Shown piece by piece: positions 22,536 to 29,954 of a stretch of 34,000 nt of DNA (positions within the stretch are counted from its first letter, which is position 1; the number at the start of each line of letters is the position of its first letter). Made by a program: the position numbers and the translations under genes. The stretch spans positions 1 through 34,000 of the forward strand of contig CAMCKD010000011.1 of the NCBI GenBank assembly GCA_945875335.1. The letters are read 5' to 3'. The notes beneath the pieces were generated by a model. It made no database searches, was not told the origin of the DNA, and worked only from the letters and a program-made list of their open reading frames with translations. Source of the DNA: an uncultured Clostridia bacterium. GTDB taxonomy: Bacteria; Bacillota; Clostridia; Oscillospirales; Oscillospiraceae.

Positions 22536-23090
22536 ATGTACTATCACATGCATGTTGCCGGGCTGGAACGGGATTTGCCCATCTGCCCTGTGAACGATTC
22601 TTTGTCCATCGCTGGTTTCGTCATCTTCGGTGACCAGGAGCTCACCGTGGCCTGCGCCCGGGAGCTGCTGGCAAAAGCGCCGGAGTATGACTACATCCTC
22701 ACCGCCGAGGCCAAGGGCATCCCCCTGGCCCACGAAATGGCCCGCCAGGCAGGCAACGCCAAGTACATCCTGGCAAGGAAGGGCCCCAAGCTCTATATGC
22801 GGGACATTTTCTCCGTCACCGTCAACTCCATCACCACCGCCAAGGAGCAGAAGCTGTACCTGGACGGCGCGGATGCCACTTTGATGAAGGGCAAGAAAAT
22901 TCTCCTGGTAGACGACGTGATCTCCACCGGCGAGAGCCTGGCCGCGCTGGAAGCCCTAGCCACCCAGGCCGGCGGCGAAATCTGCGGCAGAATGGCGATT
23001 CTGGCAGAAGGCGACGCCCAGGAGCGCCCTGACATCATCTATCTGGAAAAGCTCCCCCTGTTCCACCCCGACGGAACCATCATGGCTTAA
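22536..23090 (+). CDS. Purine-type phosphoribosyltransferase
   Basis: This 184-residue soluble type I phosphoribosyltransferase has the PRPP-binding loop KILLVDDVISTGESL (about residues 121-135) and an apt/xpt-like first half (YILTAEAKGIPLAHEMARQAG, DIFSVTVNSITT). It most resembles the adenine phosphoribosyltransferase-related group, which salvages a purine base with PRPP, but the base recognised is not certain. Start ATG behind AAAAAGGAG. It is a single-gene unit with its own promoter and terminator. It may use adenine released by mtnN elsewhere in the window. Confidence 0.85.
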   Translation: MYYHMHVAGLERDLPICPVNDSLSIAGFVIFGDQELTVACARELLAKAPEYDYILTAEAKGIPLAHEMARQAGNAKYILARKGPKLYMRDIFSVTVNSITTAKEQKLYLDGADATLMKGKKILLVDDVISTGESLAALEALATQAGGEICGRMAILAEGDAQERPDIIYLEKLPLFHPDGTIMA

Positions 23091-23094
23091 AACC

Positions 23095-23128
23095 AATTCC
23101 CACGACCAACCCAGGCCGTGGGAATTTT
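23095..23128 (+). terminator. Terminator of the phosphoribosyltransferase gene
   Basis: Perfect 10-bp stem AATTCCCACG (23095-23104) and CGTGGGAATT (23117-23126), 12-base loop, then TT. It starts four bases after the stop codon. Confidence 0.85.
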
Positions 23129-23143
23129 CATTATTGTGCTTCC

Positions 23144-23190
23144 AAAGTGCCAAAATGGCACTTTGAAACCGGCAATTTGGCACTTTGAAA
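23144..23190. repeat. Palindrome and repeated half-site AAAGTGCCA
   Basis: AAAGTGCCA (23144-23152) and TGGCACTTT (23156-23164) form a 9-bp palindrome with a 3-base loop. TGGCACTTTGAAA at 23156-23168 is repeated at 23178-23190, 22 bp downstream. The cluster lies just beyond the 3' end of the DUF3786 gene and may be its terminator, though no T-run follows on that strand. Confidence 0.7.
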
Positions 23191-23192
23191 TT

Positions 23193-23804
23193 TTACCTCA
23201 TCCATTCTTCAATTCGCCGCAGCACCAAAGGAACGGCATAGAACATGGTTTCATATTTCAAATACATCCAGGCATTTTCATCCCACAGATACCGCAGCTG
23301 GGCGGGGAATTCCTCGTCCCCGAACCAGAGCTGGACCAAAAGATTCAAATCCTCAAACACCGGGATGGAATAGGCCGCATCTCCCAGGGGGTACTGCTCC
23401 CCGCCCAGACGCTTGCAGGCAGCGGCAAAGGCCTGGGGATTCTCCTGGAACCGCTCCGCCCAGGGATCACGCTGCTCCAGCATCTGCTGGTGGAAGCCGT
23501 GGCCGAAATCCCGCATGTTCTTCCAGTTCCCGGTGGGGTGCCGATCCTCCCGGCTGTCGCAGACCAAATCCAGCAGGGTCAGCACCAGCCCAAAGGAGTT
23601 ATCCGCCACCCAGCTGCCCTGGGTAAAACGGGAGATGTCCCCCGTTGTTCGGTGGATACGGCAGGGCTCGGAAAGGAAAGCGGTATATAGATAGCTTTCA
23701 TCCAGCTCCGCCTTCAGCTTCCGGGCCAGAGCAGCCTGGTCATACTCGAGGAACAGTGCCTTGGCCCGCTGCACCGTGATTGCATAATTGTCCCGGCGTT
23801 CCAT
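23193..23804 (-). CDS. DUF3786 protein
   Basis: This 203-residue soluble protein belongs by its overall pattern to the DUF3786 family, found mainly in anaerobes and of unknown function. Recognisable stretches are FTQGSWVADNSFGLVLTLLDLVCD, described here as residues about 68-90, and the conserved YPLGDAAYSIPVFEDLNLLVQLWFGDEEF region near 150-180 (FGDEEFPA is the clearest signature). No signal peptide or membrane segment is seen. I start it at 23804 (MERRDNYA) behind CAAAGGAGG; the frame to 23882 runs into the repeat. Its likely promoter lies beyond the family A element. Family members in other organisms often sit near corrinoid enzymes; nothing here supports such a link. Confidence 0.72.
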   Translation of the reverse strand: MERRDNYAITVQRAKALFLEYDQAALARKLKAELDESYLYTAFLSEPCRIHRTTGDISRFTQGSWVADNSFGLVLTLLDLVCDSREDRHPTGNWKNMRDFGHGFHQQMLEQRDPWAERFQENPQAFAAACKRLGGEQYPLGDAAYSIPVFEDLNLLVQLWFGDEEFPAQLRYLWDENAWMYLKYETMFYAVPLVLRRIEEWMR

Positions 23805-23862
23805 GAAAACCCCTCCTTTGAAATACGTTTTGTGCATACCGACTTGACTCAGCAGCGCGATG

Positions 23863-24020
23863 AATTGTTGTTTCGCGTTCACGCCATTCGTAGGGCGGGG
23901 TCATGACCCCGCCGAAACGTAACGAGACGAAAGCACTTTCGTTGAATCGTGCCAGGGCAAAATGCGCAACCTGGTCGGCGGGGTCATGACCCCGCCCTAC
24001 GAAGCAATAAACAACAATTT
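23863..24020. repeat. Family A palindromic element in the DUF3786 leader
   Basis: 158 bp from AATTGTTGTTTCGCG to AATAAACAACAATTT. Both halves contain GGCGGGGTCATGACCCCGCC, and the middle has GACGAAAGCACTTTCGTT. It differs from 20822-20980 at only a few positions and has the same orientation. It lies between the DUF3786 start codon and the -10 box at 24067. Confidence 0.95.
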
Positions 24021-24066
24021 ACCGAAATACCGGTGAAAGTTGATCAGCCCAATACGTTCTGATTCT

Positions 24067-24095
24067 ATTATAGCAGAAAGCAGTGGGAAAGAAAA
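24067..24095 (-). promoter_or_regulatory. Possible promoter of the DUF3786 gene
   Basis: On the minus strand TATAAT (24067-24072) with a poor -35 box TTTTCT (24090-24095) at 17 bases. It is the only good -10 box upstream of the gene and would put the family A element in the leader. Confidence 0.5.
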
Positions 24096-24137
24096 GGTGA
24101 ATTTTCTTTTGGAATTCTTAATATCCCCCGAATTCTG

Positions 24138-24166
24138 TTTACTTTCCTGGGAGAATATGATAGAAT
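24138..24166 (+). promoter_or_regulatory. Promoter of the alr-capA operon
   Basis: TTTACT (24138-24143), 17 bases, TAGAAT (24161-24166), giving a leader of about 27 bases. Confidence 0.65.
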
Positions 24167-24198
24167 AAAAGATACTTTCCCACAAAGGATGATTTTCT

Positions 24199-25359
24199 TT
24201 GACCTTCGACAGTACAAAACTGATGATTGACCTGGATGCCATCGGCCACAACATTGCCGCGGTGAAGGCCCGGGTGAACGCGCCGGTGATGGCCATCATC
24301 AAGGCGGATGCCTACGGCCACGGGGCGGTGGAGCTGGCCAGATACCTGGATGATAGCTGTGCCTTTTTCGGCGTCAGTTCCATTTTGGAGGCTTTGGAGC
24401 TGCGGCAGGCAGGAATCCAGAAGCCCATTCTCATTCTGGGCTATACCCCGGAGAGCGCCTTCCCCGATGCCATCCGCCAGCACATCCGGCCCACCATTTT
24501 CCGATATGAGGACGGCCTGGCGCTGTCCCAGGCGGCGCAGGCCCTGGGCATGACGGCTCAATTTCACTTCGCGGTGGACACCGGCATGAGCCGCATCGGC
24601 TTCCAGGTGACCCAGGAGGATGCCGACCTCTGCGCCAGGATTGCCGCTCTGCCCTGCCTGGAGGCCGAGGGTCTTTTCTCCCATTTCGCCACCGCCGACT
24701 GCGCCGACCTGACCCGGGCCAGGCATCAGGCGGCCCAATTTGCGGAATTTGATCGGATGCTGAAGGACAGGGGTCTGGTCATACCCCTGCGCCACCTGGA
24801 CAATTCCGCCGGGCTCATGAATTTCGGCTGCGAATATGAAATGGTGCGCTCCGGCATTGTGACCTACGGCATGTACCCCAGCGACGAGGTTGACCCCAAC
24901 CTACTGGACCTGCGCCCCGCCCTGCGGTGGGAGAGCCGGATCACCCACCTGAAAACCCTGGAGCCCGGCCGGGAAATCGGCTACGGCGGCACCTACACCA
25001 CCACCCGCCCTACCCGGGTGGCCACCATCCCCGTTGGCTACGCTGATGGCTACCGGCGGAACCTCTCCGGGAAATTTTATGTGCTCATTCGGGGAAAGAA
25101 AGCCCCGATTCTGGGCCGCATCTGCATGGATCAGATGATGGTGGACGTGACAGAAATCCCCGAGGCGCAGCAGAACGACGTGGTGGTTCTGGTGGGCCGC
25201 TCCGGCGAAGCCCGCATTACCGTGGAGGAAATCGCCGCCCAGGGGGACAGCTTCAACTATGAATTCGTCTGCGGCATCAGCCGGAGAGTACCCAGGGTAT
25301 ACCTGTCGGGCGGCGAAGTGGTTCGCTCGGTGGTTTATCTGCTGGACAAAAACACATAA
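24199..25359 (+). CDS. alr: Alanine racemase
   Basis: This 386-residue PLP enzyme converts L- to D-alanine for peptidoglycan. The PLP lysine is K35 in VMAIIKADAYGHGAVE. The substrate pocket motif FHFAVDTGMSRIGF and the C-terminal region with GREIGYGGTY, VGYADGY and RICMDQMMVDVT are complete. The start is a TTG at 24199 with AAAGGA eight bases upstream; the first in-frame ATG (residue 9) would remove the first strand. Two CapA-like genes follow after 20 bases with no terminator, so D-alanine supply and an envelope-related function share a transcript. Confidence 0.95.
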   Translation: MTFDSTKLMIDLDAIGHNIAAVKARVNAPVMAIIKADAYGHGAVELARYLDDSCAFFGVSSILEALELRQAGIQKPILILGYTPESAFPDAIRQHIRPTIFRYEDGLALSQAAQALGMTAQFHFAVDTGMSRIGFQVTQEDADLCARIAALPCLEAEGLFSHFATADCADLTRARHQAAQFAEFDRMLKDRGLVIPLRHLDNSAGLMNFGCEYEMVRSGIVTYGMYPSDEVDPNLLDLRPALRWESRITHLKTLEPGREIGYGGTYTTTRPTRVATIPVGYADGYRRNLSGKFYVLIRGKKAPILGRICMDQMMVDVTEIPEAQQNDVVVLVGRSGEARITVEEIAAQGDSFNYEFVCGISRRVPRVYLSGGEVVRSVVYLLDKNT

Positions 25360-25379
25360 TACACCCAGGAGGACATATT

Positions 25380-26831
25380 ATGGCGGATAAGCATTCCCCA
25401 AAATATCGCAGGAAGAAAAAGCCCTCCGGCTCGGCTGCCATTGTCACCGGTCTTGTGGCGGTGATGGCGGTGCTGGTGCTCTTTTCTCTGGGCCTGCGGC
25501 TGTTGCTTGGCACCCCCCAGGTGGAGCAGACAGCGCAAACGGAGGTCGTCACCGAGAAAGAGCCCTCCCTCTGGCAGCGGCTGTTCGGCCCCAAGGAACC
25601 CCAGCCCACCGAAACTGAACCGCCGGAGCCGGATCATGTGGTCTCCACCGCGTCCATCGCCGTCACCGGGGACGTGCTGATGCACATGCCGGTGATCAAC
25701 ACCTGCCTGCAAAGCGACGGCAGCTATAATTTTGATTCCATTTTCCAATACCTGACCCCCTACGCCTCCCAGGCTGACCTGGCCGTTGCCAACCTGGAAA
25801 CCACCCTGGCAGGCTCCGACAAGGGCTACAAGTATTCCGGCCACCCCGCCTTCAACTGCCCCGACGAAATTGTGGACAGTCTGAAAAGCGCCGGGTTCGA
25901 CCTGCTGCTCACTGCCAACAACCACTGCTACGACACCAGCGAGTACGGCTTCCTGCGCACCGTCCGCACCGTCAGAGACAAGGGGCTTCAGGTGCTGGGA
26001 ACCCGGGCAGCAGCGACAGAGCCCAAATACACCGTTCAGGACATCGGCGGCATCAAAATCGGCATGGTGAACTACACCTACCAGGGTCTGCCCGACAATC
26101 CTGTAGCCGGGAAGGTGTACATGAACAGGAACACCCTGTCCGACACCTGTGCGCTTCTTGTGAATTCCTTTGTCAGCACCCAGCTGAACCCCTTCTATCA
26201 GGAAGCGCAGCAGTGCCTGGATGAGATGAAAAATGCCGGCGCTGAGGCCACGGTGATGTTCATCCACTGGGGCAATGAATACCAGACCACCCCCAGCGCC
26301 GAGCAGCAGCAGATCGCCCAGCAGCTGTGCGACCTGGGCTTTGATGTGATCGTGGGCGGCCATCCCCATGTGATTCAGCCGGTGGATATGCTCACCAGCC
26401 GCCTGGACCCTGACCATAAAACCCTCTGCCTGTACTCCACCGGCAATGCGGTATCCAATCAGAGAATCGCGGAGATGAATCTGAAAACCGGCCACACCGA
26501 GGATGGACTGCTGTTCACCTTCTCCTTCTCCAAATATTCCGACGGTACGGTGTATCTGGAAAACGCCGATGTGCTGCCCTGCTGGGTGGATTTGCGCACC
26601 GAACCCCAGCGGCAATATCCCATCATTCCCCTGGACGACACCATCCGGGAGCAGTGGCGGAGCCGGTTCAACCTGACAGAGGAAGCGCTGACCAACGCCC
26701 AAAAGTCCTACGACCGCACGGTGGCCCTCACCGGCCCCGGCATTGCTCTGGCAAAAAACTACCTGGCGGAGCAAAAGCAGCAGCGGGAAGCGGACTATCT
26801 GGCCGCCGTGATGGAACCCCAGGCCTCGTAA
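25380..26831 (+). CDS. CapA-family (PGA_cap) membrane-anchored protein, copy 1
   Basis: This 483-residue protein has a basic cytoplasmic start (KYRRKKK), one membrane segment (about 18-42), a Pro/Glu/Thr spacer to about residue 85, and an extracellular CapA/PgsA domain of calcineurin-like fold. Motifs are TGDVLMHMPV, VANLETTLAG, LLTANNHCYDT, MFIHWGNEYQT, VIVGGHPHVIQPV and LYSTGNAVSNQ. The family was first known from poly-gamma-glutamate synthesis in Bacillus, but no pgsB/pgsC or capB/capC homologues are nearby, so capsule making is not implied; an envelope hydrolase is more likely. It is a clear paralogue of the next gene. Confidence 0.88.
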   Translation: MADKHSPKYRRKKKPSGSAAIVTGLVAVMAVLVLFSLGLRLLLGTPQVEQTAQTEVVTEKEPSLWQRLFGPKEPQPTETEPPEPDHVVSTASIAVTGDVLMHMPVINTCLQSDGSYNFDSIFQYLTPYASQADLAVANLETTLAGSDKGYKYSGHPAFNCPDEIVDSLKSAGFDLLLTANNHCYDTSEYGFLRTVRTVRDKGLQVLGTRAAATEPKYTVQDIGGIKIGMVNYTYQGLPDNPVAGKVYMNRNTLSDTCALLVNSFVSTQLNPFYQEAQQCLDEMKNAGAEATVMFIHWGNEYQTTPSAEQQQIAQQLCDLGFDVIVGGHPHVIQPVDMLTSRLDPDHKTLCLYSTGNAVSNQRIAEMNLKTGHTEDGLLFTFSFSKYSDGTVYLENADVLPCWVDLRTEPQRQYPIIPLDDTIREQWRSRFNLTEEALTNAQKSYDRTVALTGPGIALAKNYLAEQKQQREADYLAAVMEPQAS

Positions 26832-26853
26832 CCCATTTGAAAGGAGAGAGACG

Positions 26854-28320
26854 ATGAAAATCTTTTGGCGCAGCCTGCTCACAGCACTGAAAATCACGCT
26901 GATCATTCTGCTGGTTCTGGCGCTGGTGGGCATCGGCATTCTGGGCTGGTACTTCTATGAGACCACCTTCTCCAAAACCCCCAGCAGCAATCCCCTGTTC
27001 GACTTCATTGAGACGCTGGTGCCCCAGCGGGTGACGGAGCCCACGGAGCCCCTGATCCCCGTTCTTCCCACCACGGAGCCCACCACCGAGCCGCCTACAA
27101 CGGAGCCCCCCACCACCCTGCCTCCCGAGCCGGAGCATGTGGTATCCACCGCCACCATCGGCACCGTGGGCGATTTGCTGATGCACAAGCCGGTGTTTGA
27201 TACCTGCCGGCAGAGCGACGGCAGCTACAATTTTGAATCCATCTTCCGCTATGTGAAGGACACCATATCCTCCCTGGACTATGCCGTTGCAAACCTGGAA
27301 ACCACCTTTGGCGGCGACAACTATAAGTACCAGGGAAATCCCGCCTTCAACTGCCCCGACGCCCTGGCCGACAGCGTCCGGGAAGCGGGCTTTGACATGC
27401 TGCTCACCGCCAACAACCACGCCGGTGACACCCTGGGCCCGGGCATCCTGCGCACCGTGGAACGGGTGCGGGAGGCAGGCCTGGAAGCCCTGGGCACCCA
27501 GCTGAACGGGGAGGAACCCAAATTCTCCATCGTGGAAGTCAACGGCATCCGCATCGGCATGGTGTGCTACACCTGGAGCTACAACGGCGACGGGAACAAC
27601 TTCTCCCTGAATGGCCTCACTCCGGTGAAGGACGAGGGTCAGTGCAACTACTTTACGAACAACAACCCCGATAAGCTCTACCGGGAAGCCCAACAGATCA
27701 TGGATCAGATGAAGAGCCAGGGAGCCGAGGCCACCATGATGTTCATCCACTGGGGCGTTGAATACAACACCACGGAGAACGCCCTGCAAAACACCATGGC
27801 GCAGAAGCTGTGCGACATGGGCTTTGATGTGATTGTCGGCGGTCACCCCCATGTGGTGCAGCCGGTGGAGCTGCTGTCCAGCACGGTGGACCCGGACCAC
27901 AAAACCGTGGTGATCTACTCCCTGGGCAACGCCGTGTCCAACCAGCGCACAGGCATCAGCGACCTGTTCCCCCCGGGATACACCGAGGACGGGGTGCTGT
28001 TCAACGTCACCTTCTGCAAGTATTCCGACGGCACGGTCTATCTTGAGGATGTGAACGTCATCCCCACCTGGGTGGATCTACGCACCACGGTGGGCAGATA
28101 CTACCACATTCTCCCCCTGGATGCTGCCCGAATGGACGACTGGAAGCAGCTGCTGGACCTCAGCGATGTGGGTCTTTCCGCCGCCACCCGCTCCTACAAC
28201 CGCACCATGGGCATCGTGGGCGAGGGCATCAATGTGGTCAAGCAATACCTGGCCGACGCAAAGGACCTGCGGGATGCCAATTATCTCGCCGCCGTGTATG
28301 AAAGGATGTACGCCGCATAA
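26854..28320 (+). CDS. CapA-family (PGA_cap) membrane-anchored protein, copy 2
   Basis: This 488-residue protein repeats the plan of its upstream neighbour: membrane segment at about residues 10-33, then a Thr-Glu-Pro linker made of TEPTTEPPTT-like units (about 64-90), then the CapA domain with VGDLLMHKPV, VANLETTFGG, LLTANNHAGDT, MFIHWGVEYNT, VIVGGHPHVVQPV and IYSLGNAVSNQ. The catalytic-type histidines and asparagines of the fold are kept in both copies. The copies diverge in the loop following the IGMV(N/C)YT strand and in linker composition, suggesting different partners. AAAGGAGAG precedes the ATG; 22 bases separate it from copy 1. A terminator follows. Confidence 0.88.
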   Translation: MKIFWRSLLTALKITLIILLVLALVGIGILGWYFYETTFSKTPSSNPLFDFIETLVPQRVTEPTEPLIPVLPTTEPTTEPPTTEPPTTLPPEPEHVVSTATIGTVGDLLMHKPVFDTCRQSDGSYNFESIFRYVKDTISSLDYAVANLETTFGGDNYKYQGNPAFNCPDALADSVREAGFDMLLTANNHAGDTLGPGILRTVERVREAGLEALGTQLNGEEPKFSIVEVNGIRIGMVCYTWSYNGDGNNFSLNGLTPVKDEGQCNYFTNNNPDKLYREAQQIMDQMKSQGAEATMMFIHWGVEYNTTENALQNTMAQKLCDMGFDVIVGGHPHVVQPVELLSSTVDPDHKTVVIYSLGNAVSNQRTGISDLFPPGYTEDGVLFNVTFCKYSDGTVYLEDVNVIPTWVDLRTTVGRYYHILPLDAARMDDWKQLLDLSDVGLSAATRSYNRTMGIVGEGINVVKQYLADAKDLRDANYLAAVYERMYAA

Positions 28321-28326
28321 CAATTT

Positions 28327-28362
28327 GAGCACCTTCCAAAAAACGGAAGGTGCTCTGTTTTT
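28327..28362 (+). terminator. Terminator of the alr-capA-capA operon
   Basis: Perfect 11-bp stem GAGCACCTTCC (28327-28337) and GGAAGGTGCTC (28345-28355), 7-base loop, then TGTTTTT. Confidence 0.95.
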
Positions 28363-28395
28363 GTTCCCCAATGGCCATTTTTTCAGGAAACCGAT

Positions 28396-28596
28396 AAATT
28401 GTTGTTTATTGGACACGCTATTCGTAGGGGCGGCTACCAGCCGCCCGCGCAGTACGAGCCGAAAATCACAAGAAATGTCGGGCGAATTCCTGCAAGTTTC
28501 CCACATTTGTACCATTCAACCTAACACTCAGTTGACAAACCTGGCGGGCGGCTGGTAGCCGCCCCTACGAATGGTTCGTCGCATAAACTACAATTT
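28396..28596. repeat. Family B palindromic element between convergent genes
   Basis: 201 bp from AAATTGTTGTTTATT to ATAAACTACAATTT. The palindromic parts are GGGCGGCTACCAGCCGCCC and GGGCGGCTGGTAGCCGCCC, each next to TTCGTAG/CTACGAA arms. Central sequence (GGGCGAATTC, CCATTCAAC, ACACTCAG) matches the reverse complement of 6077-6277. It lies between the capA terminator and the 3' end of mtnN. Confidence 0.92.
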
Positions 28597-28633
28597 GTCT
28601 ATCACCTGAATAAAACAACTTGATTTGGGCTTT

Positions 28634-29347
28634 TCACAGTTCCTCGGCGTCAAACAGGTGCTTTGCCAATTCCATGGTGACGGCGGCGCAGCGGTGGGCG
28701 GCGATTCGCTCAAAGCTGGGGTAATCCATCTCGGCGCTGTCGTCGGCCTTGTCGGAGATGGCCCGGAGGATGACAAAGGGGATACCGTTGCGATAGGCCG
28801 TCTGGGCGATGGCGGCACCCTCCATTTCCGTGCAAAGGCCCTTTGTCAGCTGGATGATTCGTTCCTTCACTGCCTTGCTGGCAACGAACTGGTCGCCGCT
28901 GGCTACCCGCCCGATTTTGGTGTGACCGGGGTTGACGGACTCGGCGGCGGCAAAAGCATAGCCCACCAGGGTGTCATCCGCCGGGAAAGCCGTCACATCC
29001 ATCCCCGGCACCTTGCCCATGGGATAGCCAAAGGCCACCGCGTCCACATCGTGGTACATGGCATCCTGGCTTACCACCAGGTCGCCAATGTCCAAATCCG
29101 CGCAGAGAGACCCCGCAATGCCGGTGTTCACCAGATGGGTGACGCCAAAGCAGTCGCAGAGGATCTGAGTGCACAGGGCCGCGTTGACCTTGCCCACGCC
29201 GCACTGCACCACGGTAACGGGCAGGCCCTCCAGCAGGCCGTCATAGAACCGGCTTCCGGCTCTTTCTGATTCCGATTTTTCCTCCATCCGTGCCAGCAGG
29301 GCTTCCACTTCCTGCTCCATGGCGCCGATGATTCCCAATTTTGTCAT
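28634..29347 (-). CDS. mtnN: 5'-methylthioadenosine/S-adenosylhomocysteine nucleosidase
   Basis: This 237-residue enzyme removes adenine from S-adenosylhomocysteine and methylthioadenosine. The start IGAMEQEVEALL holds the catalytic glutamate, CGVGKVNAAL and VNTGIAGSL are the phosphate-site equivalents, TEMEGAAIAQTA binds ribose, and the catalytic aspartate is in LRAISDKAD. AGGAG precedes the ATG. Its product S-ribosylhomocysteine is the substrate of luxS, the gene 10 bases upstream in the same operon. The length is typical. Confidence 0.96.
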   Translation of the reverse strand: MTKLGIIGAMEQEVEALLARMEEKSESERAGSRFYDGLLEGLPVTVVQCGVGKVNAALCTQILCDCFGVTHLVNTGIAGSLCADLDIGDLVVSQDAMYHDVDAVAFGYPMGKVPGMDVTAFPADDTLVGYAFAAAESVNPGHTKIGRVASGDQFVASKAVKERIIQLTKGLCTEMEGAAIAQTAYRNGIPFVILRAISDKADDSAEMDYPSFERIAAHRCAAVTMELAKHLFDAEEL

Positions 29348-29357
29348 ATGCTTCTCC

Positions 29358-29834
29358 TTACTCCGGGTAAACCAGCCGGTCGGGTGTGATGTGTTCCAGC
29401 AGGGCGGCGTATCTGGCCCCCCAAAAGTTCGCCATGGGAAGATTCATATCCAGATAATTTCCGCAGTCCTTGGCCGCGGCCCCGGGAACCTCTCCCCTGA
29501 AGTCCCGGATGAACCGGAAGCAGTCCAGAACCAGGCGCACCACATCGGCGGACTCATAGTCTCCCGCCAGCAGCAGATAAAACCCGGTGCGGCAGCCCAT
29601 GGGGCCGAAGTAGAGCACCCTGTCCTTCCAGGCGGGGTCGTTTCGCAGATAGGTTGCCGCCAGATGCTCGATGGTATGCACCTCGGCGGTGTTCATCACC
29701 GGCTCCTCGTTGGGTTTGGTCAGCCGCAGGTCAAAGGTGGTGACGGTTTCCGCGCCCACCCTGTCCTTCCGGGACACATAGAGGCCGGGCTGCAATTTCA
29801 GATGGTCGATGGTAAAGCTGGTGATTTTTTCCAT
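29358..29834 (-). CDS. luxS: S-ribosylhomocysteine lyase
   Basis: This 158-residue metalloenzyme splits S-ribosylhomocysteine to homocysteine and the precursor of autoinducer 2. The metal ligands H53 and H57 with catalytic E56 are in HTIEH, the catalytic cysteine is C81 in GPMGCRTGFY, and the third ligand cysteine is in AAKDCGNYLDM. I chose the ATG at 29834 (MEKITSFTIDH), which has AGGAG upstream; the frame to 29903 runs over the -10 box of its promoter. It is the first gene of the luxS-mtnN pair, which completes the activated methyl cycle without SAH hydrolase. Confidence 0.96.
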   Translation of the reverse strand: MEKITSFTIDHLKLQPGLYVSRKDRVGAETVTTFDLRLTKPNEEPVMNTAEVHTIEHLAATYLRNDPAWKDRVLYFGPMGCRTGFYLLLAGDYESADVVRLVLDCFRFIRDFRGEVPGAAAKDCGNYLDMNLPMANFWGARYAALLEHITPDRLVYPE

Positions 29835-29864
29835 GTGGCTCACTCCTGTCCGTATTTTGGCCCC

Positions 29865-29893
29865 AATATACCACAAATCCCCGGATTTTGCAA
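29865..29893 (-). promoter_or_regulatory. Promoter of luxS-mtnN
   Basis: On the minus strand TTGCAA (29888-29893), 17 bases, TATATT (29865-29870). The leader is only about 25 bases, too short for a SAM or SAH riboswitch. Confidence 0.7.
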
Positions 29894-29903
29894 GCTTGGC
29901 CAC

Positions 29904-29943
29904 AAAAAAGCCCGATGACTGCGCTTGGCAGGTTCATCGGGCT
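29904..29943 (-). terminator. Terminator of the nucleoside ABC operon
   Basis: On the minus strand AGCCCGATGA (29934-29943) pairs with TCATCGGGCT (29909-29918), with an inner CTGC/GCAG pairing, followed by a run of T (complement of 29904-29909). It lies 12 bases after the last permease gene. Confidence 0.93.
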
Positions 29944-29954
29944 CTTGAAGGTTT

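Noticed and set aside
14057-24020. GGCGGGGTCATGACCCCGCC repeats as a CRISPR array
   Set aside because: The palindromes occur as pairs within 155-205 bp elements scattered over many kilobases, with no regular spacers and no cas genes.
20822-24020. Target-site duplications for the A/B/C elements
   Set aside because: The bases just outside the shared termini differ from copy to copy and give no consistent direct repeat.
29835-29954. SAM or SAH riboswitch before luxS-mtnN
   Set aside because: The promoter at 29865-29893 leaves a leader of only about 25 bases, and the nearby hairpin is the terminator of the preceding operon.
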